Positions 13,001-23,900 of a stretch of 64,000 nt of DNA are shown one piece after another. Source of the DNA: Struthio camelus (taxonomy: Eukaryota > Chordata > Aves > Struthioniformes > Struthionidae); assembly GCF_040807025.1 (NCBI RefSeq), contig NC_090942.1, forward strand, positions 205,180,640-205,244,639, in the 5' to 3' direction. The stretch's first letter is position 1. Each line of letters starts with the position of its first letter. Made by a program: the position numbers and the translations under genes. The notes beneath the pieces are model-generated. The model saw only the letters and a program-made list of their open reading frames with translations, did no database searches and was not told the DNA's origin.

Positions 13001-15775
13001 AAATCTGCTTCATAGACATAGGAACTTTGTTTCCTCTGCTGAATATAGGGCACCTTTGAATACCTTCTCATTTTTAACATTACATTGCATTGAATTATAA
13101 CCTTTTCCTGACTCATTGAAATTTGTTCTGCGGTTGAATTGCGTATTTATCAAGTGCAAAATTCCTGAAAAAAGGACAGATGCAGAAACTGCTCTTAAAC
13201 AAAATATATAGTTTGGCAAAATTAACCAGTTACCTCTGCAGTTTCATTTTCACACCGTTTATGATCGAAATGTGCCAGAACACAACTGAGTATTTTCCCC
13301 TCCTTTAAAAATCATCTCCCTAGCAAATTCAGAAAGTGTTTCAGGAAGCCTACCAATCAAGTTCAGAGAAAGAAAGCAATGATCTTCCTGTTAATTTATG
13401 GATTTATTTTTGACAGTGTCTGATTATTGCTGAATTATTGCAAAGTTATAATAAACTTTGAAGTGTTGCAGCAAACAGCCTGATTCGAGCCCACTTAGCT
13501 CTTAAAGGACCATTTTACACAGCACATGAGTTTTCTTTTCAGTTGCCTTTGTACAACCCGTTGTCACTAGGCTGATGCTGCTGTTCAATCAACACATTAA
13601 ACAAGAAAAAGGTTTATTTAAGCAGAATTTGGTTTTGTTAGATAGCACATTCTTTGTATAAGCCATAGAGAAAAATTTTCAAAGTTATCTAAAACAAAAA
13701 TGCCCTTTTTTCCCATATATCAAGCACAACCTTTCCTGGCACACTACAGGTAGTGTCCCAGAGGGCTGTAAAAGGCTGCAGCCCGTTCCTGCCAGGTGCT
13801 CGAGCACCATGAACTATTTGTCTTACTGTAAGGGTCACAGGCCCCCTGAGGACTGTGCTGTTATGCTAAATGATGACAACCGCCTTCTCCCCAAGCTCCT
13901 GTCCTTGGTGGCCAAAAAGAAGATTTGCCATGCAAACAAATTGTCCCAGGTGATGCTGCCCTTGTCATTATCAGCCCAGCTTTTCTATCTTTTGGGGGAC
14001 ATAATCAGCATGAGTTTTGGATCACAGGTCTTCTCAAACCTCCCATTAGTCTACCTTTAAGTTTATACCTCTAACTGTTGGGTGAAAGTACCCCAGGACC
14101 CACTCTCCATCCTTATCCTGGCTCTCCACCTCTGAAGCTACTGCTGATAAATGAGCACCTTCTCTGGGCAGGGACAGATGGCCACCACACCTCTCGCCCA
14201 AGCAGCGTGACAAACGTGAGGCTCCATGAGGCGCCATGCCTCTGGGTGCCGATGTCCCCGCAGCCTCCTCTTCTGCGAGCACAGAGATCAAAGGGCAGCA
14301 ACCGCACAGGGAATCACAGCCCCAGGCAGGATTAATGACAGACACTGCTAGCAAACCAGCAAAGCTAGGAGAAATGGGGATTTTGATGGATCAAGAGCTA
14401 TTGAGTAAATGCACATTGGCATGTTAGCCTTGCCCGTTGTCTCATGTCACCACAACAGCAGGACGTGCTGAGGACTCCTCTCTAGTCAGCTCACCGGTTA
14501 AACATGCGTCTCTATCCCTCTGCCTGGCTTGCAGCCCCATACGCAAGCTCTGCTGGGTCACAGTTAGCCTCATTTTTCTTGACTAGGTTCACTCTTTTCT
14601 ATTTGTTTTTGCAAGAAACCTACGACTATAAACACAATCTCCCAAAGTCTTTCTACCAATGTGTGTTCCCTTCTCCTCTCCAATCCAGTGAGGAGCTACA
14701 CAGACCTTTTAAAAAACCTACACCAGTGTATAAGGTGATCTCAGCAGCTCAAGCACAGCTCTCCTGTCCATCCAAGCCTTCCCACCATTGCTGTTACAAC
14801 TGAATCACTACTCAGGAAGCAAAGAGATTTCCCCAAAAGCTACTGCTGACACGGCCTCTCTGGCTCCTGTTTTACAATGCTATGCCTAAATATAGGAGCT
14901 AGAATTCACAAGCTGGGGGATAATTTCTCTTGAGCTGGGGTCAAAAGTGGTATTTTTTCAGAAATGTCAGCCCTGAGCCTAGCTCTTAATGAATCGGCAA
15001 GGGTTTTACTGTTGCTCTCAATGCACAGAAAGTGCCAAGCATCGCAAAGAGTCGAGCCCGTGACTTTCAGATGCTTTGAGCTGTACTTAAGGTAATATAA
15101 TAAACACATACAGAGCCCTGGTCATCCTGCAATTTTCAGATGAGGTTTATAGGCTGGACCCAGTGAAGCAGTTTTTAAATGCACTGACATGAATCAGAGG
15201 GAATTAGTGCGAGACTATATTCAGGTACACACCAAACATGGTATGTCTTTTGGGGAAAGGAAGGCAGAGGCACTGACTGAATTTGCTCCTAAAGGACCAT
15301 TGCACCAAGACACCGGTTCTGCCTCAGTGATGACCTGGGGTGAATAACCCTGCTCATAAAATGACTACAATATTTACCACTTCCCAGAATTGTTACAAAA
15401 CAAGATCCTTAAAATCTTCAGCAGAATAGGTGTATTTTAATTAGCTGCAGCTGAATCCCAGACTGGTAAATGGCAGCTGAAACACCTATTTTTAATTGAA
15501 ATGAGCCATACTAGACAGACTTTCATTAATGTTCATACATAATAGTAAAATTGCTCTTTATAGGCTAATCACCCATTAATCTGATCAAGATCATGGTTTT
15601 TTTAATGATGTGGCAACTCAATGCAACATTTCCAGTAAAGTGAAAATTCTTCCCTCTCACTCCAAGGAAAGTTGATCAATGTACATTTACATTCACTGTA
15701 GTCTCTCTTATACTGAGCATAATACCAGCCTCTCAAGAGCTCGTATCTTTTTCTCAGTGCTTGGCCAATAAGCTT
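10084..15775. other. Intergenic DNA, no gene seen
   Basis: No gene is recognised. The stretch contains the (CA)n microsatellite listed separately. Around 15425-15640 there is an AT-rich segment with paired motifs that could be a conserved noncoding element (see findings). All open frames are short and lack recognisable domains. Confidence 0.55.
10806..10830 (+). repeat. (CA)n microsatellite
   Basis: About twelve uninterrupted CA dinucleotides. An interrupted GCACG precedes the run and CGCC follows it. It is likely to vary in length between individuals. Confidence 0.97.
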
Positions 15776-15861
15776 TGCGTTAGCATAGGGGCACTGCTTG
15801 CCTGGAAAGCACCCAGCGCAATGGGTGCTTTCCAGGCAAGCAGTGCCCCTATGCTAATGCA
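15776..15861. repeat. Near-perfect 40-bp inverted repeat (hairpin)
   Basis: The left arm 15780-15815 and right arm 15822-15857 are exact reverse complements over 36 bases, separated by the 6-base spacer GCGCAA. The pairing continues outward to 15776/15861 through one G:T pair and three further Watson-Crick pairs. The two arms are not low-complexity sequence. I see no flanking target-site duplication and no coding potential. On either strand the transcript would form a stem of about 40 bp. It could be a recent template-switch palindrome, a hairpin RNA source or a miniature inverted-repeat element; the sequence alone does not decide. Confidence 0.97.
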
Positions 15862-16529
15862 CTCTGAACTTGCAACATAAGAATCAAGCTAGTGAACAAG
15901 CCTATGGCAGAGTGGAGACTCCCCAAACAACAGCGGCTCTGTCGGATGGGACACTATGCTTTAGGGAGCGTATCTGTTCCTTCACATTCACTCATTAGCC
16001 TCTGCTCCAGCAGACTTTAAAGGCATGTTTCAGATCATGTATGATGGGCAATGGTGAGAGCCAGCAGCGCAGAGGTGGCACATTCCACACTTCAAGCACA
16101 CACGAACCGTGATGACGCTGCAAAGTTGTATGTAATTATAAAATAAATGCATGGACAACCAAAGACACTCTTCATGGTTAGCCAGTTAAGCACATTGCAG
16201 CTGGCCCACGATAGCTGTCTTCACACATACGCTGGCCCTGAAGTATGCAAGGACTAATGTGGAGCAGCCTTGCCTTTGGTGGGAAGAGAGCGTTTACACT
16301 CACAAGTGGCAATTCATACTGTTCCTTGTGGTAACTTACATGCCCAAACCTTGATGAAGATAAAGACATAAAAATATAGCTATTGCTGACTCATTCATCA
16401 GTGGTATTTTGCTAGTAGAAAGCTTTTAGGAAACCTGAACTTGAAGCATCTACCAGTTCCAAAGCCGGATAGAAGACCATATGCATGGAGCAGCTATCAG
16501 TGGCTTAGTATTAAAACAGAAGGATGTGC
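15862..16529. other. Intergenic DNA, no gene seen
   Basis: I see no gene, recognisable repeat or notable structure in this stretch between the hairpin and the decayed CR1 relic. Confidence 0.5.
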
Positions 16530-16680
16530 AGATTGAGGCTCCACAGTGGGCTGGTTTGCTTTTAAAACCACTTGAGCTGTTCATTTCTAACCTGGATGAT
16601 GGAACGGGGAAGGCGTGTAATGAATTTACAGATGACAACCAAGCAAGGGAAACTCAAATATTTTGGAAAGTAAGATTAAA
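16530..16680 (+). mobile_element. Decayed CR1 reverse-transcriptase relic
   Basis: In one open plus-strand frame this stretch reads EAPQWAGLLLKPLELF and then ISNLDDGTGKACNEFTDDNQ. It aligns without gaps to the CR1 motif block of the intact copy at 19.3 kb (GVPQG, then [15 protein letters not shown], then CADD). The number of residues from PQ to the L-D-D/L-E-E-G-T motif (15) and from G-T to the ADD-like motif (7) is the same. The catalytic YADD-type motif has become TDD. CR1 similarity is lost downstream although the frame stays open to 17101, so that 206-residue frame is not evidence of a gene. I infer an old CR1 relative. Confidence 0.55.
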
Positions 16681-19264
16681 TGGGCTGCAGTTCAGCAGAA
16701 TAGGCAACAACCAACCAGGTACTCCTACAAGAAGACGGGGAAGTTTTAACAGATCATCAGCTGATCTAGGAATCAGCATCTCTCTGCATTTCCGAGAAGA
16801 TCATCCTCATGCTGGCAGGTATATCCAGGAGCCTGGCCAGAGGTTTGCAGAGTCCTCATCTGCTCTGCGCAGCCCCAGTGATCCCCAGAGGGGCCGCTCA
16901 GCCCTGCCTTGCAGGCTGCCCTTTGAGGAGGACACAGACAGCCAGTCAAGGAGCAAATCCCAAGGGCCAAGAGGAGCCAAGGCAGCTGTAAAGGGATGCT
17001 GGAGAGGGGAAAAAAAATCTGCCCACTGGACCCACTCGCCTGGAGAGCCTATGGAGGTCCTGCCACTGCAAGGCCATAGCAGGAGTTTAGACATCTCTTA
17101 GGTGTTCCTATGGGCATTATGGAGATTGTCATAACATGCTGGATAGGGCCACCACAGCCAGAGGCAGAGTGGCCAGCACAGATGTTTGCTAGCCCTAGGA
17201 GCTGCCCCAGATCCCTTTCGGGTGAGGACAGCAGAGGTTTTGCTGGACCATTCCAGAACAGATATTACTTGTAAAATTAGCAATAATGGGTGAAAATACA
17301 CAACAGGCTAGAAAAATGGGGGGATCGGGGTCTAAGAGCCCTGGTGAGCATGGTGAGAATTTCAGATGAGTTACCACAGACGAGCAGAGAGAAGAGCTAT
17401 GCTGAGCTTTGTATCCCCCTAGTAAAAAACTCAGCATATGATTTTTCTCTGTGATTCTGTGATTTTTGGTGTCCCTTATTCCTGTAGAAGTTGTGTTGGC
17501 TGCAGCCCCATATATTAACTGAACATAGGATGGATGCTAAAATCTCTGCAGAGCTAAACAGACAGGCTCATATTTTCACTTAGTTAAGAAAAACTGCCCT
17601 TCTTAATGCTTTATGACTTCACTGACAGAAAGAAAATTTTGCTGGCTGTGCAGACAGTTAGGAGTAGAAGGGGAGAATAAGGAATATTTACAACATAGAG
17701 GAGAATATTTAGGTGGGATATTATCCACAAGAAATTCGAGTGGGAACTTTTGTTAAATGTCTAAGACCTTTTAAAACCACAGAGGGTGTCATATTTTGAA
17801 CGTTCAACGTAATTCCCTGAGTAGCTCCTGCAATGAAAGAGCTCATCTTTAACACGCGATCTTGCAAATCAGCCTAGCTTAGCCAGTCGTACTTACCAAA
17901 TAAACAGAAAGCAAGCTATCAAATGTCAAAAGAAACCGAACAACTGCATTTTTGTTGACAGCTCTGGCAACCCTAGAGGACAACTGAGCACCTCCAGACC
18001 CCAGCAAAGGCAGCATGTGGATGCGCCCCAAGGTTGGGAGCGATAGCTCTGGAGCGGGCAGTAGCTGGCTGTCCAGAGTGGGGATCTTCAGACACATTTA
18101 AAGCCAGCCACCTGCAGCTCTGCAGCGTTCCCAGCATCACTCAGGGCCAGGCTGCAGCGAGCAGTAGCCTAATTCCCTCCAAGACAGCCATGAATCCTGA
18201 CACAAAGCCTGGGAGTTATAAGCTCACGTCACACTGCTTACAAAGCCGAAACGGGCAGCTCTGCCTTGCCTGTCTGAGATGGTTCTGCACCTTTGCCTGC
18301 GCTTTTGGTAGGTCTCTCTAACAAGCAAGTCCCTATGAAGGGAACAGCAATATTTCCCTTGGCCTCAGTAGCCGACTGCTTTTCTTTCTGTGCTAAGGAA
18401 AGATCTTGAGGCAGCTGCTGGATTTCAGTGCTGTCTTCGTGGTCAGCGAAGAGGCAAACCCCGAGCTCAGCGCTGGCCCCAGGGCCCCAGCTCCCACCTC
18501 ACCTGTGAGCATTGTGCGTGGCCCGCAGACCACAGCGGCCAAAGCCACGGTGGCAAGAGCCAAGGTGAATACAGCCAGGCTTTCGGGGGCAGGAGCAGGC
18601 ACGAGCCTCATCCCCCTCTGACCCTTTCTGGCTCTGCTCTTGTTGGAGTTTTCTTACTCCTTTGCCGTTTTGTCAGGAGGCTCCCAGCAATCCTCTTCTG
18701 TTCAGTTTGTCTCGATGTGGACACCACACCGCTACTGTAACACAGGAAACACTTTTAGGGGTTTATAGACATCTTCTTCATGCCTTTCTTCTAACCAGTC
18801 CACGCTGTGGTGGGACTAATGGCAGCTTCGGGGAACAGCAAGGGCTTGTAGCAGGCTGAAAGCAGCCAAGTCCTGTGTTCCCTTCCTTCGCTTCCCCTGT
18901 ATAAAATGGAGAATAGAAACAAGCGCCTCGGATACTTAGTGGGGTAAATTCACTGGAAAAAAAACAGCTTAATGCAGAATTTCACCCTTCCTTGATTTTA
19001 TTTAGCAAGCTTCTTGAGGAGAGTTGCTCTCTTATGCAGGCAATTCCGTGTCATTAACAGCTTGGTATCATTTATGCTGAAATTAGGTGCTGAAGCAGCA
19101 CACTAGTTTGAAAAAATGCATCAGCATCTATGAGAAGAGGCAGAAAGAGTAAATGGGCCTAATTAGTCACTAGACAAGGAACTAGATTAGCACATTCTTA
19201 CATATATTTAAGAAATGCAAGCTCTTCATCCTACGAAGCACACTTGCTTTCTTACTCAGGAGAA
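16681..19264. other. Intergenic DNA, no gene seen
   Basis: No gene is recognised. A CTGTGATTCTGTGATTTT string at about 17447-17464 resembles a CR1 tail but has no CR1 body attached. The 18.0-18.65 kb part is richer in GC and therefore opens frames on both strands, without domain similarity. A string near 18893-18925 (CCCTGTATAAAATGGAGAATA) faintly resembles a MIR SINE core, but it is too short to call. Confidence 0.5.
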
Positions 19265-20972
19265 CTCTTTATACAGCACACCAGAACAGCTGCACGGGTC
19301 AAAGAGCATCCAGGCCAGGAGCATTCCAGACCTTGGAGACAAGAGAGGAAGGCTGGAGAAAGGAAGACTCTCCCTTGGTGGAGGAGGATCAGGTTAGAGA
19401 TCTTTTGTCTAAACTTGACATCCACAAATCCATGGGCCCCAATGGGATGCACCCACGAGTGCTGAGGGAGCTGGCGGATGTTATCGCTAGGCCACTCTCC
19501 ATCATCTTTGAAAGGTCATGGCAATCAGGAGAGGTGCCTGAGGACTGGAAGAAAGCCAATGTCACCCCAGCCTTCCAAAAGGGCAAGAAGGAGGAGCCAG
19601 GAAACTACAGGCCTGTCAGCCTCACCTCCACCCCTGCAAAGGTCATGGAACAGCTCCTCCTGCAGCTCCTCACTAAGCATCTGGAGGACAAGAAGGTGAT
19701 CCGCAGTAGTCAGCATGGATTCACCAAAGGGAAATCATGCTTGACCAATCTGATAGCCTTCTATGATGGAATGACTGGCTGGGTAGATGAGGGCAGAGCA
19801 GTGGATGTTGTCTCCCTGGACTTCAGCAAGCCTTTTCACACTCTCTCCCATCACATCCTCCTAGGTAAGCTCAGGAAGTGTGGGCTAGATGAGTGGACGG
19901 TGAGGTGGCTTGAGAACTGGCTGGATGGCCGAGCTCAGAGGGTTGTGGTGAATGGCGCAGAGTCAAGTTGGAGGCCTGTGGCTAGTGGTGTCCCCCAGGG
20001 GGCAGTCCGGGGTCCAGTCTTGTTCAATATATTCATCAATGACCTGGAGGAAGGGACAGAGTGCACCCTCAGCAAGTGTGCTGATGATACTAAACTGGGG
20101 GGAGAGGCTAACACACCAGAAGACTGTGCTGCCATTCAGAGGGACCCGGACAGGCTGGAGAGCTGGGCGGAGAGGAACCTCCTGAAGTTCAACAAAGGCA
20201 AGTGCAAGGTCCTGCACCTAGGCAGGAATAATCCCATGCACCAGGACAGGCTGGGGGTTGACCTGCTGGAAAGTAGCTCTGCCGAGAAGGACCTGGGAGT
20301 GCTGGTGGACAACAAGTTAAACATGAGCCAGCAGTGTGCCCTTGTGGCCAAGAAGGCCAATGGTATCCTGGGCTGCATTAGGCAGAGTGTTGCCAGCAGG
20401 TGGAGGGAGGGGATCCTGCCCCTCTCCTCAGCCCTGGGGAGGCCTCACCTGGAGTACTGTGTCCAGTTCTGGGCTCCCCAGTACAAGAGAGACATGGCAC
20501 TCCTGCAGAGAGTCCAGCGGAGGGCTACCAAGATGATTAGAGGGCTGGAGCATCTCTCCTATGAAGAAAGACTGCAAGAGCTGGGCCTGTTCAGCCTGGA
20601 GAAGAGAAGATTGAGGGGGGATCTCATCAACGTGTACAAGTATCTGAAGAGGGAGTGTCAAGAGGATGGGGCCAGTCTCTTCTCCGTGGTGCCCAGCAAC
20701 AGGACAAGAGGCAATGGGCAGAAACTGAACCACAGGAAGTTCCATCTGAACCTGAGGAAAAACTTCTTCACTGTGAGGGTGACTGAGCATTGGAACAGGT
20801 TGCCCAGAGAGGTGGTGGAGTCTCCTTCCCTGGAGATATTCAAAAGCCGTCTGGATGTGATCCTGGGCAATATGCTCTAGGTGGCCCTGCTTGAACAGGG
20901 AGGTTGGACTAGATGATCTCCAGAGGTCCCTTCCAACCTAAACGATTCTGTGTGTGATTCTGTGTGTGATCT
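19265..20972 (+). mobile_element. CR1 LINE, 5'-truncated, about 1.7 kb
   Basis: This is the longest mobile element in the window. It carries the C-terminal half of CR1 ORF2 in one open frame (19333-20880), then a short 3'UTR with GGTTGGACTAGATGATCTCC and CCTTCCAACC, and ends with repeated TTCTGTGTGTGA units near 20972. CR1 elements commonly truncate at the 5' end. ORF1 and the endonuclease half of ORF2 are missing, so the copy cannot move by itself. The 5' edge is uncertain: the bases before 19333 (the [15 protein letters not shown] translation in another frame) still resemble CR1, so I place the start near 19265 but would accept 19200-19330. Confidence 0.95.
19333..20880 (+). pseudogene. CR1 ORF2 remnant: reverse transcriptase, 515 codons, open
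   Basis: The frame encodes the reverse-transcriptase half and C-terminus of a CR1 non-LTR retrotransposon polyprotein, whose normal role is target-primed reverse transcription of its own RNA. Visible motifs are NYRPVSLTS (about residues 91-99), the region A aspartate at D163 in [13 protein letters not shown] at 219-223, LFNIFINDL at 230-238 and the catalytic pair D251-D252 in CADDTKL. The C-terminal CR1 region follows, with [16 protein letters not shown] at about 393-408. A full CR1 ORF2 is roughly twice this length and starts with an endonuclease, which is absent. Substitutions at normally conserved sites (FSKPFH where FSKAFD is usual; GAVRGP where GSVLGP is usual; C before ADD) suggest an inactive enzyme although no stop interrupts it. 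The first Met is internal to the original protein. Confidence 0.93.
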
Positions 20973-23900
20973 GTCACCCCCGAGGCTGGCAAGAGACGCT
21001 GGACGAGAATGTAACACGCGGGAAAGTCGTGATGGATCCCCCCTGCATGCCAAGCCTCTCCTGCCCACGTGTACCTGGGTGGTCTCCTCCACCAAACTTC
21101 TGTCACAGGTAAGCTGAGGAAAATAAGTCTCTGGGGTTTGAAAAAGCTGTCAGTAAGGACGTAGGCACGAAGGAACGTTCCTGGGTCCAGTCACTGACAG
21201 TTGACATCATCATATAATGTTCAGGGAAAGATGAAAGCTGCCAGGGCAGATCTCAGAAGGTGAAGCACCAGCACGTCTACCCCCGTTGCAGACATCCGTA
21301 CCAGGGCAAGGCAGACAGACAGGCCGTTGCTGCTGTACGCTGTAGCACCCGGAGTCTCAAGCCTCTATGAGGGATTATTTCCCCCCGTGATAGGGGAGGT
21401 TTTTGCAAGAGGGTGTCAAAGACACAAAGCTCCCTGCTGGCCTGGCACACATTTGTATGGTCCTAACGTGGGATGGAGAGACTCGCAGAGGAAAATCCTA
21501 AAAGTAGTCAGACAAGGGCAAAGATTATTATCTAACTCTTACAGGGAAAGAGGCTCATGTGCGCCACTGTGTGTGTTTCAGACAAACCGATACAGTGGGA
21601 TGGGATGGGGTGGGAGGGGGTGGGATGGGATTTTTGCCGTTCACACTAACCTCACTGGCTATTTCCTGTTTCTTAACTGCACCCAAGGCCTCTCCATCAC
21701 ACAAGCACCCCTGCAGGTCTCAAATGCTAAGGGCAGGCTTAACACCATCCCTCTCGGCATTTTGCCGTTTACCATAACTTGGGAATTGTGGGCAGGTGAT
21801 GTGGTTTCCCTTCAGGAAACAGGATCCATTTGCAAGCTGACTGGCAGTCATTTGAGTGTGCAATATTGTGTAGGATGGCACTAAATCATTTACTCAATTC
21901 CTAGTATTCTCTCGACCACCTTCTCTGCACTCATTAATGACCACTCTAGGCAAAAACGATGTTTAATGTTGCACAGACACTCAGATAGAGTGCTTGTTAA
22001 AGGGGAAAAAAAATTATTGGGGTCTTGGCATAGGGTAAGGCTCTCCTGGGGAATCAAATCTCCCAAACGGAATGATGAGTCACTGTCCAGTGGCAATGGG
22101 AGTCTCCACTGAAAGGCTCCTGCAGCAACACCATCAGCTTGATCCAGAGAGATTCCTCAAACCGCTGTTTTGTTCAGTTCTTGCAATCCAGCTGGCCATG
22201 GTCCTACCCGACCATCCCACCACACGCATAATATGTTGCTATTGATTTACTCTAACTATAAACAAAATATCTCTTAAATATCTCAACTACATAGAAAAGG
22301 CTGTCCTGTGTGACCATTTCTGCAGGAACAGTTGCTATTGACTATTTACAAATGTCTAATCTATGCACAATGACCTAGGCAAGTCTCTGGGACACTTCAC
22401 CCAGGACGCTCATCAACACATTTAGGCATACAAATTGGACCAGACACAGCGGGATTTGCCTCAGGGAAAATTTCTAGAACTGTCCAAAATTCAGTCAGTC
22501 AAATACTGAAGGTATTTGTGAAGGTTCAGTCAATTGCCCTGTTTCAAGTAGATCCCTTGTCTCAAGTCAGTCCTGACTGCCTGGGGAGATCCTGCACCAC
22601 CCCATGAATTAATGATTTAAGCGTACCGGGTGTGGATATAGGCACAGCCCTGGTAGCCAGCTACAATACAATTATAACTAAAGAGCAAACTTGATTTTCA
22701 TACTTAAAACTGACTCGTCTCATAGGTTTTGCCACCTTAGTCAAAAAAGACGTTCTTTATTTACATTGGCAGTTTTCCATGGCTCTATGAATGGTTTAGG
22801 AAATGTTTTTTCCACCTCTCATTTTACTCTTGAAAGAAAATACTTAGGAGAGGACAGGGGTAACTGCAAAGCTTCAAGCACTGCATCAGGCTGTGCTGGG
22901 AAGCCAGGGCAGAGCTCACACCGCTGCTGCCGGATCCAGGACAAGCCCCAAGGCCAGGCACGCTTGCGTGCCTGGGAGCAGCCCCTCCATTGACAAGGCA
23001 GTGCATCAGCTTGAAATACATTAGCAAATCTTTCAGGGCAATTGAGTGCTTGCTGGAATAGCCTCATTGCTAGGAGAAACGGTTCCCACGTTATTATGTG
23101 ACTTGTAAGACGGGAACACAAAGTTATTTTAAAAACAAAACCTAATGTTTTCCCTTAAGGCCTGGTAAAATTTTCAGTTAAATATAAACTGTGCTCAGTG
23201 CAGTGGTAGCAAAAAACTATCATGCTGTAGCACCAGAAAGGCCATAGCCAGGAACGTTATCTTACTTCAGGATCCCACACATGACTAGAACTATGCTCGC
23301 TGGTTTTCTTTTAATGCAGCTAAAATCTCACCAAGGCTCCTTCTCAAATTGCAAGGATTTCAAATATTGCTCAACAAAACTAATTTGGTTTAAACTTATC
23401 TATATTTTATGGACAAAACAAACCTTAGACGATGTGCAAAACCAAAAGATAGCATCTACCCAAGAGATTCCACTCCTGGGTAATCTGTTATCTGGTAGCC
23501 AGCCCTGTGTAATTTAAGCAATCATTTTAACGTGACTGAATCTGATGAATAGTTTTCTTTGCAAAAGAAGGCTTCCAGCCAGGCGTGGACATGAACAGGC
23601 AACGCACTGCGAATTCTCAGAGCAAATCAACTTCTCCCTACTGATAAATCATAGCACCATCTCCTAACAGGTCTGAAAAAATTCTCTGTTTGCATTAGCC
23701 TTGCTAATTTGTTGTTCTTAACTGACTCCTTTGCCTTGAAAGTTTGGGGACTAAGTCTTTACAGCAAATTTTATGATCTACAAAGAAGATGACATTGCCT
23801 TTGGCTGGCATCTAGTTACAATTTTTAAAGATAAAACTTGCTGATCCTTCTGAGAATAAATAATTAATCTGAAAGGACGAAACTAAATTCAAAGAAGCTG

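Noticed and set aside
16481..17101. 206-residue plus-strand open frame as a new protein-coding gene
   Set aside because: Its first third matches decayed CR1 reverse transcriptase and the rest is a GC-richer stretch with competing open frames on the other strand. No splice or promoter evidence is visible.
17440..17465. CTGTGATTCTGTGATTTT as a CR1 3' tail
   Set aside because: Only the tail-like string is present, and the GGTTGGACTAGATGATCTCC block that should precede it is absent. It is too short to call.
18880..18930. MIR-like string CCCTGTATAAAATGGAGAATA
   Set aside because: Only about 20 bases resemble the MIR core and neither the tRNA head nor the L2-like tail is visible.
22954..22975. 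CCAGGCACGC inverted repeat with a 2-base loop
   Set aside because: Perfect but short and isolated. No operator or terminator context applies in a vertebrate intergenic stretch.
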